A program made the translations under genes and the position numbers. This document shows positions 1-11,200 of a DNA stretch of 64,000 nucleotides, in pieces. The stretch's first letter is position 1. Each line of letters begins with the position of its first letter. Origin of the DNA: Symbiodinium natans (Eukaryota > Sar > Dinophyceae > Suessiales > Symbiodiniaceae); the NCBI GenBank assembly GCA_905221605.1, contig CAJNDS010000835.1, positions 1 through 64,000 of the forward strand. Reading direction: 5' to 3'. A model generated the notes under the pieces. The model was not told where the DNA came from. It searched no databases and saw nothing but the letters and a program-made list of their open reading frames with translations.

Positions 1-178
1 GTGTGCGTGGGCGTGGGCGTGGGCGTGTGCGTGTGCGTGTGCGTGGGCGTGGGCGTGGGCGTGGGCGTGGGCGTGGGCGTGTGCGTGTGCGTGTGCGTGT
101 GCGTGTGCGTGTGCGTGTGCGTGTGCGTGTGCGTGTGCGTGTGCGTGTGCGTGTGCGTGTGGGTGTGGGTGTGGGTGT

Positions 179-219
<41 letters not shown>

Positions 220-465
220 GTGTGTTTTGTGTGTTTTGTGTGTTTTGTGTGTTTTGTGTGTTTTGTGTGTTTTGTGTGTTTTGTGTGTGTTTTGTGTGTG
301 TGTTGTGTGTGTGTGTGTGTGTTGTGTGTGTTGTGTGTGTGTGTGTGTGTTGTGTGTGTTGTGTGTGTGTGTTGTGTGTGTTGTGTGTGTGTGTGTGTTG
401 TGTGTTGTGTGTGTGCGGTGTGTGCGGTTTGTGCGTGTGCGTGCGGTGTGTGCGTGCGCGCGCGC
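1..465. repeat. GT-rich compound microsatellite
   Basis: Tract of alternating GT/GC/GG dinucleotides that changes register stepwise: gtgggc units, gtgtgc units, gtgggt units, pure GT, then a regular tgtgttttg-type unit and interrupted GT. All open frames here (VCVCVC, FVCFVC) follow from the repeat and are not genes. Confidence 0.95.
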
Positions 466-585
466 ACGCAAGCGCGCGGCTTGCGCAAGCGCGCGCAAGC
501 GCTCGCAAGCGCGCACAAGCGCGCTCAAGCGTGCACAAGCGCGCAAGCGCGTAAGCGCGCAAACGTGCAAGCACGCAAGCTGAGG
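466..585. repeat. AAGCGCGC-type short tandem repeat
   Basis: Degenerate repeat of gcgcaagc / cgcacaagc units directly following the GT tract. GC-rich alternating purine-pyrimidine sequence that could form Z-DNA or hairpins (inference). Confidence 0.8.
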
Positions 586-830
586 AGGGGGATGCCAAAG
601 TGCCGTTAGATCATCGTCGGGGGGTGGCAACCCTAAACCCTAAACCTTAAACCTTAAACCCCAAACCCTAAACCCATCCATGCACCGAGCCTGCCGCGGA
701 GGTTGCCTGGAAGGGTGGTTTTTTCTTGCCGCAGTTGCACCACCCGGATCGAAGGCCACGATTTGTTGCTACAGGCAAAAGCGCACGGAAGCCCACCGTT
801 TCGGGTAGATGGGTTACTTGGGCAGCATCT

Positions 831-906
831 CAACCCTAAACCCGAAACCCTAAACCCTAAACCCGAAACCCTAAACCCTAAACCCTAAACCCTAAACCCT
901 AAACCC
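831..906. repeat. CCCTAAA telomere-like tract
   Basis: About ten CCCTAAA units with CCCGAAA variants. A shorter degenerate block with ccttaaa and cccaaa variants lies at 631-680. Confidence 0.9.
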
Positions 907-1691
907 GAACCGGGCCGAGGGGCTGCCGGTCCTCTCAGGGATGGCTCTGCTTTGCCCGGCGCCGACAAGAATGCTGGGGCCAGCGTCAGGAAAGCAACCA
1001 CCACAGCCAGGGGCCTCAAAAGCGAGTACTTCTGGGCAAAAACGCCCACACAGACCAAAAAGCCGACGGGACGTGGCAAGACTCTTGCGTGGGGGTCTTT
1101 ATACAATTTCGAGCTGGTAAAGCTAGCTCTTCTGACTAGCAATCAGGTCCATACTCCATCTCTTTCTCTGTGCCGTTCTACTGTTGTGGAGTGTCAGTGC
1201 CTGTGTGGCACAGGCAACCCAGAATGAACTTGACTCCATTCCTTGATGCACGAACTACTACAAACTATGAAATTCAGGAAAAACGCACTCGTCAAGCCTC
1301 GGCCTGGACCTCAAACCCAAGTCGTGATCAGGGGTCGGAATAATTACCCATAGTATTCCCTCATGGTCCCAAAATTCTACCACAATAACGCCCCCAAAGC
1401 CGTGTTCTGACTGTTAAGGCCCCTATATTGCCCCCCACGTCGTGCTGCCAAGTCATGCCCGAGAAGCAGAACAATCGTTGACGAACGGAAAGCCATCTTC
1501 ACCTTCACAGCTCAGCACCGCAAGCTTAGGGTCTTGGGGGGGCAGTGTATGTGTACATGCGTACAGTGCTCTGCTTCGGGTTCAGGATTTATAAGGTAAT
1601 GATTTCGTATTCTGTACATGGAAAAGCGGGCCGGGGTACGGAACTAAGATTCAAAGCTGAGAAATGCTGAGAACCTTTGTGCTCGAAGGGG
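907..1691. other. Non-repeat spacer, no gene assigned
   Basis: Mixed-composition sequence. A minus-strand open frame around 950-1060 encodes a short hydrophobic stretch, but neither start nor splice signals can be defended. Nothing else recognised. Confidence 0.4.
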
Positions 1692-1727
1692 AAACCCTAA
1701 ACCCTAAACCTTTAGGGTTTAGGGTTC
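1692..1727. repeat. Head-to-head telomere-like inverted repeat
   Basis: AACCCTAAACCCTAAACC runs straight into TTTAGGGTTTAGGGTT, so the two repeat orientations meet with almost no spacer. The palindrome could form a hairpin. Confidence 0.85.
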
Positions 1728-3200
1728 CTGGTTCCAGGGCCCAGGTTTCAATTAAAACCTTCCGCTTTGCTTGACGTATGGGGGTGCGAATGTAAAATGT
1801 TTCGAATGAACTCAAGGAAAACATGTCATTGTACCTCACGAAGAACCCCGAGCAGCAATGAAGCGCCTGATCTGGCAAATTTAAGCAAGCTCGAATGGCA
1901 GTTCAATAAGCTTACTTCACTTCATAGAGTAAAGACAGTAAAGACTGATTGTGTTGATTCTGGTTCATTCCGCTACTTGAAGTCTCGCACAAGTGCCGGA
2001 AGAGTAACTCAATGGTTCTCAGACGTATAACTTAAGCTCGTTTGAATGATGCAGTTGCTTCAAGTAACGGGTGGGGCATCAACCAGCTCATTCTTCGAGA
2101 TCTGATTTCGTAAGGGAGCCTGGATGGTATTCATACACCATTCATGAACAACCCGAGTATACACGCAGTATCACACGGTTGGTTTCCGGGAGTGTACTCC
2201 AACACCGCGTCGAAGAATGCAGATATCAAAGCCAGCCAGGCTCGAATCTTCCGAACAATCTTCCAGCGCCAGCCCACGAAACCTCGAGCGGGCTCGAAGT
2301 TTCCGAACGAAACTCGATTCTACAAGTATGTTCCCCCATATACTGACAGTCCTTAATCGGGATTTTAGTACCCCCTGTTACAATCCCTATGGACCATAGA
2401 GCCTACAGCTCAGGCTTCTTGGAATTTTGCCAAAAGTTTGAGGTACCAGGACACGAAAACTCGAGCAGGCTCGGCTTTTGCAGAAACAGAGCCTTCAGTT
2501 CTGGTATCTACGAGGCCTGGCGGGCCACAGATCGTACAATTTAGCTTTCTTTCCAAGACGGCTCGCGCGCCTCACATCGCATATTCAGACGAGAGGGGGT
2601 CGTAAGATCCACGTCTCTTTTTCGCAGCGAGGTGGATCATGAAGAGGATAAGGGGTATACATATACAGCCATATAAGGCAAACAAAAATAAATATACATA
2701 TATATATATATATGTATATATGTAGATCATTTATATATATATATATATATATGTATATGCATGTATATTTGTATTTATTTGTGCATCTTCTATTTGTCTA
2801 CTTATCTATAGTTAGCATATAGTGTTCTTGTTATTCAGTTTCTTATGAAAAAAACGCAAGCCGAGAGCTCATGTGCATATTTGGGAAGTTGCTCGGCATT
2901 GTGTTGAAACAATTAGGCACCAGAAACAATTAGGCACAAGAACGGGCAAGCCTTCCCTAAACCTATTACCCCAAACCCCTAAACCCCAAAGCCTAATCAG
3001 AATACGGGTCGCGCGCGTTTGAGATGCACCAATCTCACCAGGCAAATGGGAGTCCCAAGCCAGCCAACCGCAGGGGTTTAGGGTTTGAGGCTTTGGGCTT
3101 GGGGGGCACAAGCAACTGATACTTCAACTACTAGGAGGCGCCGAAGCAACCACGGGCTTCCGGATCCGGAGTGCTCTCTCGGGTTTGGGGTTAGGGGTTT
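1728..3200. other. Spacer with partial MITE and TA microsatellite
   Basis: No gene recognised. It holds a partial copy of the MITE-1 family (about 2326-2395: gttcccccatatactgacagtccttaat) and a TA/TATG microsatellite at about 2693-2760. Degenerate CCCTAAA/CCCAAAC units follow around 2958-3000 and 3076-3110. Confidence 0.6.
2693..2760. repeat. TA/TATG microsatellite
   Basis: Two blocks of tatatata separated by tatgtagatcattt, with atgtatatgcatg on the right. Confidence 0.9.
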
Positions 3201-3225
3201 GGGGTTTTGGGGTTTGGGGCTTTAA

Positions 3226-3486
3226 TTGTAATTATTAATTTGAAGCAAATCACTTATTGTTACAAAAAAATTATGGATGATAATAATGATAAGGATGATT
3301 TTTCAATTATTCGAAAAATTCTTATTCGTTATGGAAAATTAGCAATTTCTTTGAATATAGCAGATCAATTTTTTGAAATCATAATATCTCATTTATCAAA
3401 ATTTCGTTCTCTGGCTATATACAGAAGAATACAAACTGAATTATCTATGATTATTGATAATAATGATGATAAAATGATATTCAATT
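3226..3486 (+). other. AT-rich insert with continuous open frame, origin unknown
   Basis: About 260 bases of strongly AT-rich sequence sit between telomere-like GGGTTTGGGGTTT on the left and TTTAGGG on the right. The plus frame stays open across it (frame 3207-3503) and encodes a polar, Asn/Asp/Ile/Lys-rich peptide with the motifs IIRKILIRYGKLAISLNI and IISHLSKFRSLAIYRR. Base and codon use differ sharply from everything else here and resemble an organelle or an AT-rich foreign genome. It has no proven start and I do not recognise a family. It could be a captured DNA fragment. Confidence 0.5.
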
Positions 3487-4735
3487 TAGGGTGGTGGGTT
3501 TAGGGCCTAAGCCCTCAGCCCGCCTCTCAGTAGCGCGTTTGGAGCGGCAAGGAGCAGGCAGCAAACTTCTTCGAGGTAGGAAAAGCCGCGGTGGGGTTGG
3601 GACCTTCCGGGGCGGGGGACGCCTACTCTAGATTTGAGGGGTCTCTTGGGCGAGGGCTACAGTACTAAACCTTAAACCTGAAACGCCCCCGCCCCTCAAC
3701 CGCCGTCAATCCTAAACCCAGACACCCTTTAGGGCCGAAGGGGTTTTAGGTTTAGGGCATAGGGTTTTGGGTTTTGGGCAAACCTAAACGCAGAACCCCC
3801 AAACCTCCCCAAATCGAGGGCTGAATAGCCCATGCAGTCCCTAAACGCTCCTACTCCCAGTTTGCTTAAAGCCTCCCCGCGAGTTTTGAACTGATGGACC
3901 CGTCTACTGAGCCTGTCTGGGTACGGTTTAGGGTTTAGGGTTTAGGGTTTAGGGTTTAGGGTTTAGGGTTTAGGGTTTAGGGTTTAGGGTTTAGGGTTTA
4001 GGGTTTAGGGTTTAGGGTTTAGGGTTTAGGGTTACCCCAAAGGGCCAACAACACATGCCCACCCCCCGGGAGCCTGAACCCTAGGCCCCCAAGCCCCAAT
4101 GTCTGAACCCTAAGCCTGAAGGCCTCAGCCCTCACCCTCAATCCTAAGCCCTAAGCCCTAAGCCCTAAGCCCTAAGCCCTAAACCCTAAACCCTAAACCC
4201 TAAACCCTAAACCCTAACCCTAAACCCCAAACCCGAAACTGGATGGATTAAGGGCTTGGGGGGGGGGGGGGGCCCAAAAAGATGAGGGTTTGGGGCTTAG
4301 GGGAAGGTGGGGGCGGGGGGGGGGGTGGTTTAGGTTTATGGGAATGATCCCAAAAGGGACAGCCTAAAGACCGACCCGAACTTCCAAAACCCCAAGGCAC
4401 CTTGAACCCCTCGTTTTGGGGTTTAGGGTTTAGGGTTTAGGGTTTAGGGTTCAGGGTCTCAGGGTTTTGGGCCCTAAGCCCCTTAGCATTTCGGGGCTCG
4501 AGCGGGTGCAACTCTTTTCCGGTCGGCTCAGCCGTGCCAAACAAACGTGGGGGGGCAGCCAAAGCTCGAGCCATTCGACTCTACCGCGCCGAATGCCTAA
4601 AGCACTTACAGCCTTAAAGGCTTAGGGCGCTGAAAGCCCGAAAGGCCCTAGGCTTAAGAGAGCCCTAAGACGCCCCTAAGCCTAAAACCCCCTCGGCACG
4701 GAGGATGTAAAATGCTGGCTCATGGCTCTGAACGC
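3487..4735. other. Repeat-dominated spacer
   Basis: Degenerate TTTAGGG and CCCTAAG/CCCTAAA units in both orientations, with poly-G runs at about 4259-4272 and 4313-4325. No exon recognised. Confidence 0.6.
3924..4033. repeat. Long near-perfect TTTAGGG array
   Basis: About 15 uninterrupted TTTAGGG units, the Arabidopsis-type telomere sequence also used by dinoflagellates, at an internal position. An opposite-orientation array (CCCTAAG grading into CCCTAAA) follows at 4143-4230. Confidence 0.97.
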
Positions 4736-4950
4736 CACAGTTCTACACGAACCCGCGCACTTCAGGAAGGCGAATCTTGGACTGGCTTCCCAAAGTGCTC
4801 AAGCTTCGAAGGGAACGGTTTGCCCTCGAAGGTATGGGGTATTGGAGGATGCATTTTCTGGCTGCTGGGACCAAACTGGGAGTTCCGATGAATGGGGGGA
4901 AGAGAGGTCCTGTAGGGTCGCGCCGTGGGAAAAGGGGCTCCCGGAACTGC

Positions 4951-5287
4951 CTGGGAGCTGTCCCGGAGCAGGGCTTCAATCTTTGCGACGGATCGCTTCA
5001 ACGCCTCTTCGGTGGTGTGTTGAAGGGAGTGCCTCACGAAGAAACCAACAAGCAACCCCCCCCCCCTTCCCCCCTCCCCCCTCCCCCCCCCCCCCCCCCC
5101 CCAATGCGTTGTTCGAAGCGCCAGCTGTTCTGCCAGCAGCTACAGCTTCAGTGCCTACATCACCGTCAGTTCAACACTGCTGCAGGCCACTTCGCCCTGC
5201 ACCAATATTTTCTCCGAGGTGCTCCGTCCGCGAGAGCTCCGCCTTCATGGCGCGCATGAGATCATCCAGGTGCTGCATCGGACCCTC
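4951..5287 (-). CDS. Channel tail exons: coiled coil
   Basis: Two exons joined in phase: 5203-5287 (EGPMQHLDDLMRAMKAELSR, cacag| acceptor, G|GTGCAGG donor) and 4951-5006 (EALKRSVAKIEALLRDSSQ, CAG|GCAGTT donor). Heptad-like Leu/Ile spacing with charged residues predicts a coiled coil, perhaps for subunit assembly of a single-domain tetramer (inference). A further candidate (PVSSNDQQLEEIGSFGR) lies at 5375-5432. Between the two exons is a poly-C run (5056-5102). Confidence 0.6.
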
Positions 5288-8200
5288 CTGTGCCCAACAT
5301 GGGTCTGCATGAATCAGCACGCGGGCCTTCGGCAAAGACTGCTACAGCTTAGGTGCCTCTGACGCCTGCTTTAAGCATCATGCGGCCGAAAGAGCCGATC
5401 TCCTCCAGCTGCTGGTCGTTCGAGCTCACTGGCTGCGCGCCACGTGCATCCAGCGCGTCGCAGGGAGAAATGGTCCTTGCTGGGATTCACATCTCTGCCT
5501 GTCCTTCACCTGCCGCACTATCATGCCAGAGAGCCAAGCCAAACTCGACCCAAGCACTAGACTCTAGACCCCCCAAACTCCCCAAACCCCAAAAACACTT
5601 CCCCGCAAAACCCTCGCATCGACTCCTGGGCCACTTCGCGAACGCTGGGAACGTGGGGCTGGAGGCTGCCGGCGGCTCGATCACGTCCACTGGGTCAAAG
5701 TCCAGGGGGCTCCCAGCCTCGCCCGCATGTTTTTTGGGGTGGAGGGGGGAGGGGGGGTTCACCACCTGCCCCTTGTTGCTACAGGGGCTATACCAGATTC
5801 GGTGTATCAGGGGGCACAACTCATTCTAGGAAATACACATATTTCGCTAAAGCTTAAAACGGGCATTTCCCCAAGAAGCGTACCAGCTGCACCCCACACA
5901 AGACTGAAAACTTGGAACCCGCCAGAAGGGCACGTCGCGTTTAACGGCTTTTGCAATGTGGCGAAGCAGGTGGAAACTTCTCTTCATTGTTCGAACCCAA
6001 TCTTCGGCGACAGGGCATGACTTCTAATTGTCAGACTCAATCGCAGCAGCATCGTTTTGCATTGACCGTTGTTTTGGAGCTGCAATGATAGACCTGTGCT
6101 TTGTAGATGCAGCCTTCCATCGTTTTTCGTAAGACCGACATTCAGTGAAATAGAGGACACCTGAAATTCCTTACCTAAACCCTAAACCCTAAACCCTAAA
6201 CCCTAAACCCTAAACCCTAAACCCTAAACCCTAAACCCTACATAGCGGTTGCTGGCTGCAAGACGTGCCCTGATCGGACTCGGCCGGGCCTTTTGAAGCC
6301 TCGTCGCCGAGCCGACACAAACACAAAAGTGGCTGTTCCTTGCACTGGCGCCTGTCCTACAAATACCTAAACCCCCTAAACCCTAAATACCTAGGGCCGT
6401 TTAGAGTGGCTTGGCTTGTTTAGGTTTATGGCTTGGGGTGTCAAGCCTTAAGCTGCCACACCTCTAGGATTTAGGTGCAGGATTTGCCATCTTGTGATTC
6501 GGGTACCGTCTTACTTTGGGGCATTTCAAGGGTTCAGGAACGCCCAGTACGTTTGGAAGCTCCGGGGTGGAGGCCCCCCGCCGCCCCCCCAACCGCCCGC
6601 AGGGTTTGGGGTTCAGGGTTCAGGGTTCAGGGTTTAGGGTTCAGGGTGTAGGGAAGAAGTGGTGCCTGCCGCGCATGTCACCAACCAGTTTCAAGAGCCG
6701 GAACTGAAGAGCCTAAATGTTGTAGACTGAGAAGATGGAATGGAAGCTTGTTCGACTTGGAAAGCTCTGCGCTTTTGTTGACGACACGACGACGTAGCTT
6801 GGAGCATCGCAAAAAAACTTTAAAATATTCAAGCAGTTTTGAAACAGGGTATTGAAACTTGCGAGCTCCTTCAGCGAACTTGTTCACATAAAGCGACTGA
6901 AAGACAGATTTGTGGTCACGTTCTTCAAACCCTAAGCCCCAAACAAAAACCTAAAACCTGACACCGCCCTAAACCCCAAAACCCCAAGCCTTGAACCCTA
7001 ACCCCCAAACCCCAAACCCCAATCCCTAAACCCTAAAACCCAAACCCCCAAACCCTAACCCCCAAACCCTAAACCCAAATCCCTAAGCCCTAAAACCCAA
7101 ACCCTAAACCCTAAACCCTAAACCCTAAACCCTAAACCCAAACCCTAAACCCTAAACCCCCTGAGGTCGGGTCCCACACCGGCTCCCCGGCATCGCTCCG
7201 TGTCCCCGCATCGCTGGGACTTCCCTCGGAATCTCTTGGCGGGCAGATCTTGGTAACCTTGGTAGCCCAGAAACCATACAACTTAGGGTTTAGGGTTTAG
7301 GGTTTAGGGTTTAGGGATTCTCATGAAGGCGCCCCTTTTTTTGGGGGTGGTTGCTTGCTTTTAGAGAGGGGTCAAACCTGAACCAACCCAAAGAGGGACA
7401 AGGGTACCACGGGGCTGCCAAGCAGCCAGGGAGTCGACGCGGTCCGAAAGACTTCGAAGGTAGAAGTCGGCCATATCTCGGCGGCGCGAGGGCCCCAAGG
7501 AGCCGGGGAGGTTTGGGGTTTAGGGTTTAGGGCTTAGGGCTTAGGGCTTAGGGTTTAGGGTTTAGGGTTTAGGGTTTAGGGTTTAGGGTTTAGGGATGTC
7601 TAGGGTTTGGGGGGAAGAATGACGGGAGGGTCTAGGGGTCACACTTTGGGATGTTCCCCCTACTACATAGCAGTCCTTAATCGGGATGATAGTACCTCAA
7701 CTATAATCCCGATTTAGGGACTGCTAGTAAAAACGTGGGAAAATCCCTCAAGTCACACTGAGTGATGCCTCCTAGGCACAAAAGAGCTCCTCTTGCTGCG
7801 CCTGCATCTTCATGAGGTTATACTTCACGAACCGCCTGAGTCAAGGGAGTCATACTTGGACCCCCCAAAGGATCTACCCCCAAAGGGGCTCCCTTACTGT
7901 ACTCCTAACAGATGCCCCTTCTATTGAAAGGATCTTCAATCATAAGGGTCCCCCAAACCCAGGGGTACAGCCTGAGGGGTCCAAGGTAGAGTCGCATGAC
8001 GTAGGGTGACTAAAACACAGAGAGCCCTAAACCCTCAATCTGAAACCCTCCTATACCCTAGACGGATGTCTAGGGCTAGTATGTAGACCCTCAACTTAAA
8101 TTGGTTTCAGGGTTTCGGGTGCGGGTGAGGCCTGCTGCACGCGTGGCTTTAGAGGGTTCAGACGGGACTTAGGGGGCTTTAGGGGGATTTTATCTTGACC

Positions 8201-11200
8201 TCGCTTTTGGAGCCCTCCCCATAATTGCACAATCCTGTTCCCCGCGACTGCGCACTCGTTACTGGCCGAGGTGCAAGGACAAGCAGCTATTTCCTTCTTT
8301 GCCGAAATCAAAGCCGAAACCCTGTATCCCTTTCAAGGCATATGGTCTACATAACTCTTTTGAGGTGCACCGGGCCCCAAAAGAAGTGATCACTAGAGTG
8401 ATGGGGGCGTATTATCAGAACAGGCCACCAACAGCCGCAAAACTCCGCAAAGAGCCGGCCCGAAGCCCCCAACCCAACTAGCCCCCGAGCCCTAAACCCC
8501 CTAAACCCCTAAACCCCCTGAAGACCCTAAAGCCCCTAAACCATCTAAACCCCCCCTCACAAGGAAACCCCCAAACTCCCCTAAACCCTCTAAAGCCCTA
8601 AACCCTAACCCTAAACCCCAAACCCCAAACCCTAAACCCCCAAACCCTAAACTCTAAACCCTAACCCCTCAACCCTAAACCCCAAACCCCAAACCCGAAA
8701 CCCCAAACCCGCCCCGAAACCCCCCGAAACCCCCTAAGGTGCGGCCGGAAGGCGGCGCGGTTTTAGAGTCCCTGGCCCAGCGGCTCAGGGGCCCGATGAA
8801 CTCCTTGAAGTCTGGGTGTGTCGTTTAGGGTTTAGGGTTTAGGGTTTAGGGTTTAGGGCTTAGGGCTTAGGGCTTAGGGCTTAGGGCTTAGGGCTTAACA
8901 GGGTTTAGGGTTAGGGTTTAGGGCTTTAGAGGGTTTAGGTACCGCATAGGGTTTAAGGTTGTGGCGTTTAGGGTTTACGTTGACGAGTTTTGGGTTTAGT
9001 TTGGGATTCAGTGTTTTATAGGGTTTATAGGGGTGTATGGGGTTTTATAGGGTTTGTGGGTTTGTAGGGTCTAGGGGTTGTGGGTGAAGCGTGTCGGGTT
9101 TAGAGGTTTCGGGACTGAGGGTTTGGGTTTATGGCTCAGGGCTTCTGAATGTGGGGTTTAGGCGTTCAGGGTTTCCGAATGTGGGTGCGTTGAGTTGTTT
9201 GGGTGGGGAAACCCTGATCCCTAAACCCCCGGCTATGGGCCGCGCGCGCTCTCATCCCGCCAGGCGTCCGAGGGCTGGATCATTCCGTCCCCATTGATGT
9301 CGACCATGTCGAAAAGCATCTGCAGGTCAGCCTGCAAAGCGACGATTTTGGCTTATGCGCTTCCCTAAGCCCTAAACCCTAAACCCTAAACCCTAAACCC
9401 TGAACCCTAAACCGTAAACCCTAAACCCTAAACCCTAAGCCCTAAGCCCGAAGCCCTCAACGTCTAGCTGCTTTTCAACGGATGGGTCGTGAATCAAACT
9501 TTGAACCCTAAACTTTAAGCCCAACCCCTGAACTTTCAACCCTAAACTTTGAACCCGAAACTTGAACCCTAAACCCTAAGCTCTGAATTTAGGGTTTAGG
9601 GTTTAGGGTTTAGGGTTTAGAGGGATGGTATGCAGGGCTAACAGCAGCCCTTAGAGCCCGGGCCATGCGCACTGAGTGTCTGGGTCTCGGCTGATTGAAG
9701 TTTTCAGTTTTAGGTTCTTAGGGCTTCTTAGGCTTAAGGGCTCAGGACGTGCGAGTTTTGGGTGGATTCTGTGTTGTCGCAGTACAGAAGATTCCGCGTC
9801 CAGCATGCCTCGACCCGCTCAGGTATACCTACAGGGCCCACTCACGGTATAATCCAGAGGCCCCTTGAATACGTTCTGATAGTACATGGAGGAAAGCCCT
9901 AAACCCGAAACCCTCAAAGTAGGCTCCTGTACTAGTAGCATCGGGCTTGGGTACTCCCTTCGATTGTTATCGAAGCGAAAAAGTACGGCCTCAAAGCCCT
10001 CAACTCAATTTCCCTAAGCCTCATCCCTAAACTTTAGCAGCATAACCCCAAACCGCAAACCCTAAACCCTAGACTCTAAACTCTAAACTCTAAACTCTAA
10101 ACTCTAAACCCCAAACCCTTAACCCTACTAAACCTCACCTGGTCGATGTCCATGACCCGAAGACGGCTCATGAATTCGGGGTCTTTAGACGCGCCCGCAA
10201 TGAGCTCCTGGCATTGGGGGCTGAGGGCGTTTAGGGTTTAGGATTTAGGGTTTAGGGTGTCGGGTTTGGGGGTTTAGGAGTTTTGGGGGTTAGGGCTCAT
10301 GGGGATTCAGGTATCTTTATCGATTGTAGGGGTTGAATATGGCTTTCAGAGGCTACCAGTATAGGGCTAGGCAGTCTTAAGGGTCTATGGGTTTTTTTGG
10401 CTTTCGGGTTTAGGAGGACCTTCCGTGGCTCTGACTTTGGGTCCATAAAGGGTCCATTCCCGCGAAAAGAAAAGCGGGCTTAAGTCACCGACTCTTCGCA
10501 GGAAATTATGGAATTCGGTACCCTGTACACCTAAATAGCCATAATTGTGGGGGGAACCCAGGGGGGGTAGTATAGAGGGGGGTAGTAGCCCCAAACCCTA
10601 ATGCAACCCTTTGAAGGGTGAGAGAAGGCACTTTGAGTTCATTTTGGGTTACGGGTTAAGGTGCCAGAAAGGTCCTCGAAAGCGAGCTCGCCGTCGTTGT
10701 TGGAGTCCATTCCTTACAGCTACCCGATGGAACTTAAATGTGAGGGGTTGGGGTAGTAGCGACGACAAAGAAGAGGACAGTGTATCAAAAAGGGTACTCG
10801 CACAATCCCTATGAACGAAACTGCTTGCATGAAGAGTAAATGTCAATTCAGGCTTCCTTCGCCCGACAACGAGGGCTGGCAGGTTCAGGCGTATTCAGAC
10901 TTACAAAAACCTGTTTGGTTAGAACCGTTCAGAACAAGAGAAACGAAGAAATATGCAGCAAGCAGGCAGGACGCTGTCGAAAAGCCTCTGCAGGTACTTC
11001 TTGTCGTCCTCGAGCTCGTACTCCAGCTCCTCTGCCAGATTGACCATGTCACGCTCCCTGGCTTCCGCGAACATGTCAATCACCACGGCCACGATGAGGT
11101 TAAGGACGCCAAAGACCAAGGTGAGGAGGGAGCCCATGAAAATGATGGAGGTCTCTGGGTGTTTCAATATCAAGGGAACCGCAATGGTGCCCCAACTGTC

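Noticed and set aside
1-609. Long open frames across the GT repeat
   Set aside because: They arise from a stop-free dinucleotide repeat in several frames at once; no protein features.
885-1142. Minus-strand hydrophobic frame LAVVVAFLTLAPAFLSA as a signal peptide or membrane exon
   Set aside because: No supporting start, splice sites or neighbours; the plus frame over the same bases is equally open.
3924-4033. Chromosome end (true telomere)
   Set aside because: Arrays of both orientations occur throughout the window inside genes and are followed by unique sequence; they are interstitial.
4722-5312. 196-codon plus-strand frame with poly-Pro
   Set aside because: Runs through a poly-C tract and opposes the minus-strand coiled-coil exons, which have splice sites in matching phase.
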